Of a DNA stretch of 64,000 nt, positions 54,701 through 63,297 are shown one piece after another. The notes beneath the pieces were generated by a model. The model ran no database searches. It saw nothing but the letters and a program-made list of their open reading frames with translations, and was not told the DNA's origin. A program made the translations under genes and the position numbers. How positions within the stretch are numbered: the stretch's first letter is position 1; each line of letters begins with the position of its first letter. The DNA comes from an uncultured Bacteroidota bacterium (GTDB taxonomy: Bacteria > Bacteroidota > Bacteroidia > Chitinophagales > Chitinophagaceae), in assembly GCA_903906365.1 (NCBI GenBank), contig CAIVKC010000047.1, forward strand, positions 24,008-88,007, read 5' to 3'.

Positions 54701-55681
54701 ATGAAACAGAGTTTACACTCCTTGCTGGGGAAGTGTCTGCTGGTGGCAACACTATTGACTGCGCTTACACTACCTTCTTTCGGCCAATTATCATCTGGAA
54801 CATATTTTGAAGGCGGCATTACTGTCGGACCAATGGGCTTCCTGGGTGACCTTGGAGGTAATTATGGAAGGGGTACTGCTTTCCTGAAAGATTACAACCT
54901 GAGGACCACGAAACTCTCCTATGGCGCCTACGTTACGGCTTATCCCGCCGAATGGCTTGGCATCAGGCTTGCCCTTAATTTCGGGTCAGTCAATGGCAGC
55001 GATGCATTTACCAATGTAAAGGGTGGTGAGGAAACGAGCCGAAAGAACAGAAATCTTGATTTCAGATCACCCATCGCGGAAGCTTTTGTCGGGGGTGAAT
55101 TCTTCCCAACCGTATTTTTTGAAAATGACCCAACAGATATCCAGGGAAGGCTAAGACCATATGGTATCATAGGAATAGGAGTGTTTCACTTTAATCCCCA
55201 GGGAACTTACACAGATCCGGCGACCCACCAGACGATGTGGGTAGATCTTAAGCCGCTCCATACAGAAGGAGAAGGGTTTCCCGAATACCCCAACAGAAAA
55301 AATTATGCACTGACACAGATGAATATCCCCATGGGTGTCGGCATTAAATACTACTTCAATTCCAATGTGAATATTTCATTTGAAATCATACATCGTAAGA
55401 CATTTACTGATTACCTCGATGATGTAAGCACTAATTTTGTCGACCCCAGCCTATTTTACAAGTACCTGCCGGCCGCCACAGCCAAAATTGCCGACCAGAT
55501 GTCCAATAAGAGCTCGCTGCGCGGTGTTCCAAACAGCGCTTACAACCCGGGTGACAAAAGGGGTGATCCTTCTCAGAAAGATGCCTACTTCACGGCCGGT
55601 TTTAAACTGGGAATCCGCCTGGGTTCGGGCAGTGAAAGGGAATGGAGAAACTCGACCCGTTGCCCGGTATTGCGGTTTTAA
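54701..55681 (+). CDS. outer-membrane beta-barrel protein
   Basis: Predicted 326-residue outer-membrane protein. The ATG at 54701 begins a signal peptide (MKQSLHSLLGKCLLVATLLT) and is placed after a promoter; the frame opens earlier at 54590. The mature part begins GTYFEGGITVGPMGFLGDLGG, a pattern common to Bacteroidota barrels that have a GNxGxG-FLKD sequence. Alternating hydrophobic strands such as KLSYGAYVTAYPAEWLGIRLALNFG follow, and the chain ends in Phe, as barrel proteins recognised by BamA do. No specific function is known. Confidence 0.7.
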   Translation: MKQSLHSLLGKCLLVATLLTALTLPSFGQLSSGTYFEGGITVGPMGFLGDLGGNYGRGTAFLKDYNLRTTKLSYGAYVTAYPAEWLGIRLALNFGSVNGSDAFTNVKGGEETSRKNRNLDFRSPIAEAFVGGEFFPTVFFENDPTDIQGRLRPYGIIGIGVFHFNPQGTYTDPATHQTMWVDLKPLHTEGEGFPEYPNRKNYALTQMNIPMGVGIKYYFNSNVNISFEIIHRKTFTDYLDDVSTNFVDPSLFYKYLPAATAKIADQMSNKSSLRGVPNSAYNPGDKRGDPSQKDAYFTAGFKLGIRLGSGSEREWRNSTRCPVLRF

Positions 55682-55756
55682 ACCTTTAGAGACATAAATG
55701 TATCTGGATAATATTCCAATCTGCACCTTATTGTCTGTACGAGTCTAAAAATAAAT

Positions 55757-56170
55757 ATGAGTAAATCTTTACACCGCAATAATATACTTCTTAAACCGGC
55801 TATTTCCCTTTCCCTTTTTTGTCTTTTCCTGACTGGATTCAGCAGAAATCAAAAAACCGAAGGCATAAAGGAAGTGACGCTGTCACCGGGATTTACCAAA
55901 ATCATAATAAACAAGTTTTCTGAAAAAAGAAGGTTCAAAATCAGGCTATACCCTGATGCATCCAGGCAGACGCTTCTCATTACTACTTCCGGTCCGGTTG
56001 GAAATAAATGCCACTTTTTTATGTTTGACATGGAAGGAAAATTGATCAATGAGGCAGACTTACGCGCTAGGGAAACTTCAATTACAAAAAAACTGACCAC
56101 AGGAAAGTATCTATTTGAGATTTTCCGTGATGATCAAAGAATAGAAAATGGCACTTTAACAGTAAAATAA
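55757..56170 (+). CDS. small exported protein resembling a free-standing T9SS-type C-terminal domain
   Basis: A 137-residue protein with a signal sequence (residues 13-29 hydrophobic, LLKPAISLSLFCLFLTG). The remaining part resembles the beta-sandwich of type IX secretion sorting domains in its order: RLYPDASRQTLLI, then FFMFDMEGKLINE, then a closing LTTGKYLFEIFRDDQRIENGTLTVK. In this case it stands alone instead of following a cargo domain, and the usual Pro-Asn pair is replaced. The assignment is tentative; an unrelated beta-sandwich is possible. Confidence 0.45.
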   Translation: MSKSLHRNNILLKPAISLSLFCLFLTGFSRNQKTEGIKEVTLSPGFTKIIINKFSEKRRFKIRLYPDASRQTLLITTSGPVGNKCHFFMFDMEGKLINEADLRARETSITKKLTTGKYLFEIFRDDQRIENGTLTVK

Positions 56171-56354
56171 ATTATTCATTCATCGAATTAAATGAACAAC
56201 CAATAAGCAGGTGGGGGAATTGATAGAATCTGATATCCGAAAACAAGGTTAGCAGTAACCTGATCCGTTCCCTATATTTTAGTACCCTACAAACGATTTT
56301 ATTAAGGAACCCGCTTTAGCTTATTGGTATTTTATTTCCCCTTGATCCCTTGTG

Positions 56355-56385
56355 GCCGGCGACTGTTAGTTGCCGGCTATTTTTT
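56355..56385 (+). terminator. Rho-independent terminator
   Basis: A 9-bp stem with one G-U pair (56355-56363 with 56369-56377) and a 5-base loop is followed by TA and six T (56380-56385). It lies 185 bases after the 55757-56170 gene and just before the convergent deoxyribonucleotidase gene. Confidence 0.7.
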
Positions 56386-56412
56386 ATGGGGTTGTCTGAG
56401 ACCGGTGCGCTG

Positions 56413-56940
56413 TCAAAGGAATTTATTGGCTACATCTTTCCAGGAATCAAGCCTGTCGAATCTATGTTCGTCCAAGTTATGTCCCGCGGTGAAAAGATAG
56501 GGTTTGCCTTTAAAATGTTCCAGATGCCTGGCATGGTCATCGATCATAAAATCAGCCGTCATTAGTTTTTTATCCCCGCAAAGCACCAGTTGGTGCCATG
56601 TAAAGAAGGGGAAATTCTCCATCAGCCAGTCATATTTTTCCTTTAGGGAATTGGGGAATTCGGTCGCCTGGGAAACAATATAGATCTCATACTTCCTGTT
56701 CATTTCTTCCAGCACATCCTGGCTGTCCTCCATAACGGGGAGGTGACGAAAGAAACCCGGCTCGAATAATTGCTGTCTTACCCGGGCCTGATGTTCCGGG
56801 GGAAAGCCCATAATGAGGGATTTGCCGGACAACATCATTTTGTAATCTATATCACCGCCGTATTGGCTCTGATACCAGTTACGCATGGCTGCTGTTGTAT
56901 CAGCAATGACCTCGTCCATATCCACCAGTACTCTGTCCAT
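56413..56940 (-). CDS. 5'(3')-deoxyribonucleotidase
   Basis: HAD-superfamily phosphatase of 175 residues, of the 5' nucleotidase, deoxy (NT5C) type, which dephosphorylates deoxynucleoside monophosphates. The catalytic motif is D7-M-D9-EV (LVDMDEVIAD), motif II is YIVSQATE, and the conserved DFMIDDHARHLE carries the last acidic pair. Substrate preference is not readable. It lies 89 bases after uvrA on the same strand and may share its transcript. Confidence 0.88.
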   Translation of the reverse strand: MDRVLVDMDEVIADTTAAMRNWYQSQYGGDIDYKMMLSGKSLIMGFPPEHQARVRQQLFEPGFFRHLPVMEDSQDVLEEMNRKYEIYIVSQATEFPNSLKEKYDWLMENFPFFTWHQLVLCGDKKLMTADFMIDDHARHLEHFKGKPYLFTAGHNLDEHRFDRLDSWKDVANKFL

Positions 56941-57029
56941 GGCTTATTTCATATTTTGTTGGTTGTCCAAAGAGATCCTGAATGATTTATACAGGCAGGG
57001 CATCCATTTCACTTCAGGTCAATTACCCC

Positions 57030-59897
57030 TCACAATTCGTCCTTCAGGAATCGGGCTGTAAAGCTTTCCTTATTTTTGACCAGTTCCTCGGGGCTGCCTT
57101 CAAACAGGATTCTTCCGCCGCCATCCCCGCCTTCCGGGCCCAGGTCGATGACATAGTCTGCCACTTTGATCACATCCAGGTTATGCTCAATAACCAGTAC
57201 CGTATTTCCCCTGTCAACCAGTTTGTTGAGCACATCCAGCAAGTGCTGGATATCTTCAAAATGGAGGCCCGTAGTTGGTTCGTCCAGGATATAGAATGTC
57301 TTTCCGGTATCCTTTTTGGACAGCTCCGTTCCCAGCTTCACGCGCTGGGCTTCCCCTCCACTCAGTGTAACGGCAGACTGACCCAGGGTTATGTATCCGA
57401 GCCCCACTTCCTGTAGAACCTTAATTTTCCGGTACAGGTAGGGTACATTCTGAAAATATTCAACAGCCTCATCGACGGTCATATCAAGCACATCGCTGAT
57501 GGACTTGCCCTTGTATCTGATTTCCAGCGTTTCCCGGTTGTATCTCTTCCCATTGCATTTTTCACAGTGGACATAGACGTCCGGCAGGAAATTCATTTCA
57601 ATGACCCGCATACCCCCGCCTTCACAAACCTCGCATCGCCCGCTTTTCACGTTGAATGAAAAACGCCCTGCGTTGTAGCCCCTGATTTTGGCCTCAGGCA
57701 CAGCGGCAAACAGGGTCCTGATATCCGTAAAAAATCCGCAGTAAGTAGCGGGATTACTTCTGGGAGTGCGGCCAATGGGGGACTGGTCAATTTCAATAAC
57801 CTTATCAATATTTTCAAGCCCGCGGATACTCTTGTACTCCAGCGGATTGGCCTTTGAGTTATAGGCATGCTTGTTCAAAATGGGGTAAAGCGTTTCATTG
57901 ATCAGGGTCGATTTACCACTGCCGCTTACTCCTGTAACAACAATAAATTTTCCCAAAGGAAACCGGGCATCTGCATTTTTGAGGTTGTTCCCCCGTGCAC
58001 CCTTTAATTCAAGCATTTTTCCATTTCCCTTTCTTCTTTCCCTGGGGACTGCTATTTTCCGGTGACCGTTCAGATAGGAAGACGTCAGGGTATCCAGCTT
58101 TAAAAGTGCTTTTGGAATTCCCTGGGCCACAATTCTTCCTCCGTGGAAACCGGCTTTGGGGCCAATATCTATGAGGTAATCGGCCGCCATCATGATGTCT
58201 TTATCATGTTCCACAACCAATACGCTATTTCCAATATCCCGAAGGTTTTTCAGGGCTTCAATCAACCGCTGGTTGTCCCGCTGATGAAGACCGATGCTCG
58301 GCTCATCCAGGATATAGGTGATGCCCTGCAGCTGGGATCCGATTTGAGTGGCCAGCCTGATTCGCTGGGACTCCCCGCCACTCAGTGTCCGGGAAGGACG
58401 GTTAAGGGTCAGATAGGTCAGTCCCACATCCAGCAAAAATTGCAGGCGTTCGCGAATTTCCTTGAGAACGTCCTTAGAAATGGTTGTTTGTTTTTTGTTC
58501 ATCCGCTTCTCGAGTCCTTCAAACCACAGGGCCAGTTTGTCCAGGTTCATATTGCTCAGTTCGGCAATATTTCTGTTATCAACTTTAAACCACAGGCTTT
58601 CCTTTTTCAGCCGGGAGCCCTTGCATGTATCACATTCCTTCAGTTCCATGAACTTTTCCACCCATTCCCGCATGGAATCGGTGGTGCTTCCGGCAAACCA
58701 TCGTTTCAACTGGTTAATGAGTCCTTCATATTCCTCCTTGTAAACTTGCTCTGCGGCAGGTGAATCCTCAAAATCGGGGTCTACCTCCACTGAACCGTTT
58801 TCATTGCCATAGAGCAACAGGTTCAGCACTTTCTCGGAAAGTTTATTGACCGGTGTATCCAGGCTGAACTTGTTTTTTTTGGCCAGCTGCTGGACCTGTT
58901 TGAAAACGAACGCTTCCCTTTCCTCTCCCAGCGGGACGATGGCGCCTTCGTTGATGCTTTTGTTGCGGTCAGGTATTACAGCTTCCAAACTGATCTGGTA
59001 AACAAATCCGAGCCCTTTGCAGGTTGGGCATGCACCATACGGCGAATTAAATGAAAAATTATTCGGGGAGGGTTCCTCATAACTGATGCCGGTGTCCTCG
59101 CACATTAACTGCTTACTGTACTGAACCACGCGGTTTTCATCGTTGACCAGCAAAAACAGGAGGTCCTTACCAATTTGGAGCGACTTTTGGACACTCTGGC
59201 TTAATCTAACCTTCATATCATCGGTAACCGCCAGTCTGTCTATGACCACCTCTATGTCGTGGATTTTATACCGGTCAACCTGCATTTTGGCCACCAGGTC
59301 CTTTACCTCCCCATCCACCCTAACTTTGAGAAATCCCTTTTTGCGAATGTCCTCAAACAATTCCCGGTAATGGCCCTTTCGGCCTCTTACCAGTGGAGCC
59401 AAAACAGATATTTTTTTGTTCCTGAACTTATTGTATACATTGTCTACAATCTCCTCTTCGCTGAATTTAACCATTTTCTTTCCCGTATTGTAGGAATAGG
59501 CCTCGCCAATACGGGCAAAAAGCAACCGAAGGAAATCATATACTTCTGTAACCGTACCCACGGTGCTGCGCGGATTCTTGTTGGTCGTTTTTTGCTCAAT
59601 GGAAATGACCGGGCTCAGCCCCGTTATCTTATCCACATCGGGTCTTTCCATGTCACCCATAAACTGCCGCGCATAGGCGCCAAAACTTTCCATATAACGG
59701 CGCTGACCTTCGGCATAAATGGTGTCAAAGGCCAAAGAGGATTTCCCGCTTCCGCTGATACCGGTTATTACTACAAGCTTGTTTTTGGGGATTTTAATAT
59801 CAATATTCTTCAGATTATGGACCCTTGCACCGTACACTTCTATTGCATCTTCTGAAATTTCCTCGGACAACCCGGCTTTTTTCTCTGAAATCAACAT
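57030..59897 (-). CDS. uvrA: excinuclease ABC subunit A
   Basis: DNA-damage recognition ATPase of nucleotide excision repair. The 955-residue protein has both ABC modules: Walker A GISGSGKSSLAF and VSGSGKSTLINETL, signatures LSGGESQRIRLATQIG and LSGGEAQRVKLGTEL, and zinc modules including CPTCKGLG, CDTCKGSRL, CEVCEGGGM and CEKCNGKRY. A Shine-Dalgarno sequence AAGGAG lies nine bases before the ATG, unusual for this phylum. TACCTTAG at 59941-59934 may be the -7 box. The deoxyribonucleotidase gene follows. Confidence 0.97.
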   Translation of the reverse strand: MLISEKKAGLSEEISEDAIEVYGARVHNLKNIDIKIPKNKLVVITGISGSGKSSLAFDTIYAEGQRRYMESFGAYARQFMGDMERPDVDKITGLSPVISIEQKTTNKNPRSTVGTVTEVYDFLRLLFARIGEAYSYNTGKKMVKFSEEEIVDNVYNKFRNKKISVLAPLVRGRKGHYRELFEDIRKKGFLKVRVDGEVKDLVAKMQVDRYKIHDIEVVIDRLAVTDDMKVRLSQSVQKSLQIGKDLLFLLVNDENRVVQYSKQLMCEDTGISYEEPSPNNFSFNSPYGACPTCKGLGFVYQISLEAVIPDRNKSINEGAIVPLGEEREAFVFKQVQQLAKKNKFSLDTPVNKLSEKVLNLLLYGNENGSVEVDPDFEDSPAAEQVYKEEYEGLINQLKRWFAGSTTDSMREWVEKFMELKECDTCKGSRLKKESLWFKVDNRNIAELSNMNLDKLALWFEGLEKRMNKKQTTISKDVLKEIRERLQFLLDVGLTYLTLNRPSRTLSGGESQRIRLATQIGSQLQGITYILDEPSIGLHQRDNQRLIEALKNLRDIGNSVLVVEHDKDIMMAADYLIDIGPKAGFHGGRIVAQGIPKALLKLDTLTSSYLNGHRKIAVPRERRKGNGKMLELKGARGNNLKNADARFPLGKFIVVTGVSGSGKSTLINETLYPILNKHAYNSKANPLEYKSIRGLENIDKVIEIDQSPIGRTPRSNPATYCGFFTDIRTLFAAVPEAKIRGYNAGRFSFNVKSGRCEVCEGGGMRVIEMNFLPDVYVHCEKCNGKRYNRETLEIRYKGKSISDVLDMTVDEAVEYFQNVPYLYRKIKVLQEVGLGYITLGQSAVTLSGGEAQRVKLGTELSKKDTGKTFYILDEPTTGLHFEDIQHLLDVLNKLVDRGNTVLVIEHNLDVIKVADYVIDLGPEGGDGGGRILFEGSPEELVKNKESFTARFLKDEL

Positions 59898-59987
59898 ATT
59901 TAAAGGCTCCTTAATTAAAATGTAATGGAAGAACTAAGGTAAGAACAAAAGCAATGCTTATTGGTTTGATATTTACCCATAGGCAAT

Positions 59988-60018
59988 AAAAAAAGGCCGG
60001 ATGTGCAATCCGGCCTTT
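59988..60018 (-). terminator. Rho-independent terminator of the DUF4382 gene
   Basis: A perfect 11-bp stem (60018-60008 with 60002-59992) with a 5-base loop; on the minus strand it ends in a run of seven T (59994-59988). It lies 24 bases after the stop codon at 60043. Confidence 0.85.
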
Positions 60019-60042
60019 GATAATTAAGTATTTATCGGAAAT

Positions 60043-60936
60043 TTACTGATGTAGGGTAATGGTCGGAACCTGCGTTACCTTGGCGGAATCCACGACGATG
60101 TTGTTGATGGTAGTATCCTGGAATCCATGGTGACCCTTAAAGGTAATGGAATAAGTACCGGCCGGTACTCCCCGGAGTTGATACCTGCCATCCCAATTGG
60201 GCAGGGCATATAAAGTGTCATTCGCATTATACACAGTTACCAGTGGGGAAGCTCCGGGAGGCAATACAATTCCCTGCAGCTTGGCGGCCTCCACATCATT
60301 GAAAACCACAATATTTGGTTTTAACAGGAAACTGCCATTCCAGAAAAATATGGACCTGGACAGATTGAAATCAAGCCACAATTTGAACTGGTTGTTGGTA
60401 AGGGAAGCAACATTTTCCCTGCGCACATTAATATCAAAGTAAGGATGAGGCCCAAAAACTTCCAGTGGATAAGAGGTGACACTGTCTGTATACACACTGT
60501 TATCGGAACCCAACGTAACCCTGATTTTCAATATCTTACCCGTTACGTACAACCCGGAAGCCAGGAGGGTGTCGGTTCCATTGCGCAATTTAAGCAGGTC
60601 ATAGACCCCGGGGGTGATTGACAAGGTATCCCAGATAAGGGACTTGTTGTTGGCTTCCCTTCCCCTGCCACAATAATTATCATCCCACTGGTGGTCGTTG
60701 TCCCGATCGGTCTGCGTGGTGGCCGTATCAACCAAAACAGCTATCTGCCTTATGTCAATCAGCACTTTTGCAAACTGGATGGGATCATCCATTAAATACA
60801 CGGAAACTTTCGATTTGCCGGCGGGTATGGAATTGGTACCAGTCGATTTTAGCGAATTATCCTTATTACATGCAACAAAGAAGAGAAGGGCTGCAAAAAA
60901 GCCTGCAGCTGCAAGAGACCTGCTTATAGTTTTCAT
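60043..60936 (-). CDS. DUF4382 lipoprotein with prealbumin-like C-terminal domain
   Basis: Predicted lipoprotein of 297 residues, with a signal peptide ending in FFVAC (Cys23 lipidated). Residues 42-200 match DUF4382 (KVSVYLMDDPIQFAKVLIDIRQIAV), and the C-terminal 90 residues resemble a carboxypeptidase-regulatory/prealbumin-like beta sandwich (KLQGIVLPPGASPLVTVYNANDT, LRGVPAGTYSITFKG). No function is established for DUF4382. It is the last gene of host-like composition before the AT-rich island. Confidence 0.85.
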   Translation of the reverse strand: MKTISRSLAAAGFFAALLFFVACNKDNSLKSTGTNSIPAGKSKVSVYLMDDPIQFAKVLIDIRQIAVLVDTATTQTDRDNDHQWDDNYCGRGREANNKSLIWDTLSITPGVYDLLKLRNGTDTLLASGLYVTGKILKIRVTLGSDNSVYTDSVTSYPLEVFGPHPYFDINVRRENVASLTNNQFKLWLDFNLSRSIFFWNGSFLLKPNIVVFNDVEAAKLQGIVLPPGASPLVTVYNANDTLYALPNWDGRYQLRGVPAGTYSITFKGHHGFQDTTINNIVVDSAKVTQVPTITLHQ

Positions 60937-61129
60937 GATTGTTGTGTTTTAGGTAGAGTTATGATCATCCCTTGGCTGGTTTCAATAATTATTCCAAATT
61001 TTAACAGAGACTGGCAATTTGTTAATTATTAACAAAAAAAATAATACAGCTGCCTATCAATATGGCTTTGTTGAAGTTATACTACGGCGTTTTTTTTAGG
61101 CAATGATATACAATTTTACACCAAATAAT

Positions 61130-61160
61130 TTTGTTTATTAAAATATTGAGCATATCTTTA
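61130..61160 (+). promoter_or_regulatory. promoter of the IS1595 transposase
   Basis: TTTG at 61130-61133, a 19-base spacer and TATCTTTA at 61153-61160 give a near-consensus promoter whose start would lie about ten bases before the ATG at 61178. The direct repeats TTTACACCA at 61115-61123 and 61157-61165, 42 bases apart, flank it. Confidence 0.5.
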
Positions 61161-61177
61161 CACCATAATACAAAGAT

Positions 61178-62095
61178 ATGATACCTGAATTTTCAAGCAT
61201 TTTCGATTTACTAAAAGCCTTCCCAACAGAACAAAGTTGCATTGATCATCTTGAAAGATTAATGTGGAATGGCAATGTAGTTTCACCGTTTGACGCTACT
61301 TCAAAAGTATATAAATGTGCTGGCAATAAATACAAGTGCAAGACTACTGGAAAGTATTTTAATGTGCGCACCGGAACTATTTTTGATAACACTAAAATCC
61401 CTTTGCAGAAATGGTTTTTAGCTTTGTATGTTTTTAGTTCTCATAAGAAGGGGATTTCATCACATCAACTCGCAAGGGATATTTCTGTTACTCAAAAATC
61501 AGCATGGTTTTTACTGCATAGATTAAGATATGCTTTTGATCATCCAAATTTCAAAGCTATGTTAGGTATAGAGGTAGAAATTGACGAAAGTTTTGTGGGC
61601 GGTAAAAACAAAAATCGCCATGCAAATAAGAAGGTTGAAAATTCACAAGGTCGCAGCCATAAAGATAAAACACCTGTACTTGGAATGATACAAAGAGATG
61701 GCAATTTGATAACCGTAGTTGTACCAGATACAAAGCAGGACACGATTGAACCCATTATCCACACTCATGTTGAAAAAGGTGCAAACGTTTATACCGATGA
61801 ATGGCACGCATATAATAACTTAGGTGAAAATTACAATCATTCAAGAGTTAATCACGGAGCAAAAGAATATGTAAATCACATGGCTTGCACCAACTCTATT
61901 GAAAATTTCTGGTCACATTTAAAAAGGGGGATTGATGGCATTTATCATTGGGTAAGTAAAGATCAATTGCAGACTTATGTAGATGAATTTACACTTCTTT
62001 TTAACACGAGAAAATATAATACGCAAGGAAGGTTTGATTTAATACTTGCTGGTGTTGCAGGAAAAAAATTAACTTATGAAACTCTAATCCGGTAA
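61178..62095 (+). CDS. IS1595-family transposase (ISXO2-like)
   Basis: Transposase of 305 residues. The N-terminal part carries a divergent zinc-ribbon region (CAGNKYKCKTTGKYFNVRTGT) and the IPLQKW box. The catalytic residues are D136 (VEIDESFVGG), D207 (VYTDEWHAY) and N239/E242 with K249 (NSIENFWSHLKRG), the IS1595 arrangement, so it looks intact. The region is markedly poorer in G+C than the host genes. The next gene starts one base after the stop codon. Confidence 0.9.
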   Translation: MIPEFSSIFDLLKAFPTEQSCIDHLERLMWNGNVVSPFDATSKVYKCAGNKYKCKTTGKYFNVRTGTIFDNTKIPLQKWFLALYVFSSHKKGISSHQLARDISVTQKSAWFLLHRLRYAFDHPNFKAMLGIEVEIDESFVGGKNKNRHANKKVENSQGRSHKDKTPVLGMIQRDGNLITVVVPDTKQDTIEPIIHTHVEKGANVYTDEWHAYNNLGENYNHSRVNHGAKEYVNHMACTNSIENFWSHLKRGIDGIYHWVSKDQLQTYVDEFTLLFNTRKYNTQGRFDLILAGVAGKKLTYETLIR

Positions 62096-62096
62096 T

Positions 62097-63215
62097 ATGA
62101 TTGACTTATCAAAACAAGGTTCATTTTTATTCTATAATGGTAATGATGGAACAATTAAAGCCCAAGTAATTGTTGGTGAAGAAACTGTATGGTTAAGCCA
62201 AAAAGGAATGTCCGAAGTATTTGGCGTACAAAGACCTGCTATAACAAAACATCTTCAAAATATTTTTTCCGAAGGCGAATTACAGGAAAAATCAGTTAGT
62301 TCCATTTTGGAACATACTGCCGATGATGGAAAGCAATATAAGACATCTTTCTATAATCTTGATGCCATTATTGCAGTAGGTTATCGTGTAAGTTCTTATA
62401 AAGCAACACAGTTTAGAATCTGGTCAACGAAAATATTAAGAGAATATTTAATAAAGGGTTTCTCGTTAGATGATGAACGATTAAAACAAGGAAACAGGCT
62501 TTTCGGTAAAGACTATTTTAAAGAATTATTAGAACGTATAAGAGAAATAAGAGCATCTGAAAGGATGTTCTATGAAAAGATAACAGACTTATATGCTACC
62601 GCTGTTGACTACAACAAAAACGATCCTGATACACATAAATTTTTCACAAAAGTCCAAAACAAATTAGAGTACGCAATAGTTAAAAAAACATCTGCTGAAA
62701 TAATTAAATCTCGCGCCGATTCATCGTTGCCTAACATGGGATTGAAAACATGGAAGAATGCCGGACGTGAAGGGAAGGTTCAAAAATCAGACGTTACAGT
62801 AGCAAAGAATTATTTAAGGGAAGATGAAATAAGAAAATTGAATACACTTGTAAATATGTATTTAGATTATGCTGAGTTACAAGTTGAAAGAAACAGGCTT
62901 ATGACTATGAACGATTGGTCTAATAGACTTGACGCATTTTTGAAATTTAATGAATATGATATTTTAGATAACGCCGGAAAAATTAGTAAAGAAGTTGCAT
63001 GCAATTTTGCAGAAGACGAATATGTGAAATTTAGAGTTATACAAGATGCTAATTACAAATCTGATTTTAATAAAATGATGCAACGAATTAAAGAAACTAA
63101 TTCATTGCCAAATGAGATCGAAATTGCAATAAATAAGCATACCGAGGCTTCTAATTTTGATCGGCAATTACAAGGATTATTAAGTGTACCACCACCCAAA
63201 AAAGATAAATCTTAA
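62097..63215 (+). CDS. rhuM: RhuM-family protein
   Basis: A 372-residue protein of the virulence RhuM family. The N-terminal half has the KilA-N/Bro-like pattern TVWLSQKGMSEVFGVQRPAITKHL, YKTSFYNLDAIIAVGYRVSSYKATQFRIWSTKIL, which is the RhuM core. The C-terminal half is helical and charged. The molecular function is unknown; the family was named from a Salmonella pathogenicity island and members are common in mobile islands. It starts one base after the transposase stop, so the two are probably co-transcribed. The base composition (17 G+C in the 60 bases at 62401-62460) marks it as acquired. Confidence 0.85.
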   Translation: MIDLSKQGSFLFYNGNDGTIKAQVIVGEETVWLSQKGMSEVFGVQRPAITKHLQNIFSEGELQEKSVSSILEHTADDGKQYKTSFYNLDAIIAVGYRVSSYKATQFRIWSTKILREYLIKGFSLDDERLKQGNRLFGKDYFKELLERIREIRASERMFYEKITDLYATAVDYNKNDPDTHKFFTKVQNKLEYAIVKKTSAEIIKSRADSSLPNMGLKTWKNAGREGKVQKSDVTVAKNYLREDEIRKLNTLVNMYLDYAELQVERNRLMTMNDWSNRLDAFLKFNEYDILDNAGKISKEVACNFAEDEYVKFRVIQDANYKSDFNKMMQRIKETNSLPNEIEIAINKHTEASNFDRQLQGLLSVPPPKKDKS

Positions 63216-63247
63216 ATGTGCAGATTATTGTAGGTATCCTTTTTTGT

Positions 63248-63255
63248 TATATTTG
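63248..63255 (+). promoter_or_regulatory. -7 element of the restriction-type gene
   Basis: TATATTTG is an exact TAnnTTTG match 42 bases before the ATG at 63298. A TTG at 63228-63230 gives a 17-base spacer, slightly short. Confidence 0.45.
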
Positions 63256-63297
63256 TCCGAGCTGTATAAAATATATTAATTCTCATAAATAAAAATA

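Larger units (their letters stand above)
61064..62095 (+). mobile_element. IS1595-type element, left part
   Basis: The transposase at 61178-62095 defines the element. The left end is uncertain: GGCTTTGTTGAAGTTATACT beginning at 61064 resembles an inverted-repeat end, but no matching inverted copy is found between 62096 and 64000. The element therefore either extends past the window or has lost its right end. The start coordinate is a guess from sequence character. Confidence 0.45.
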
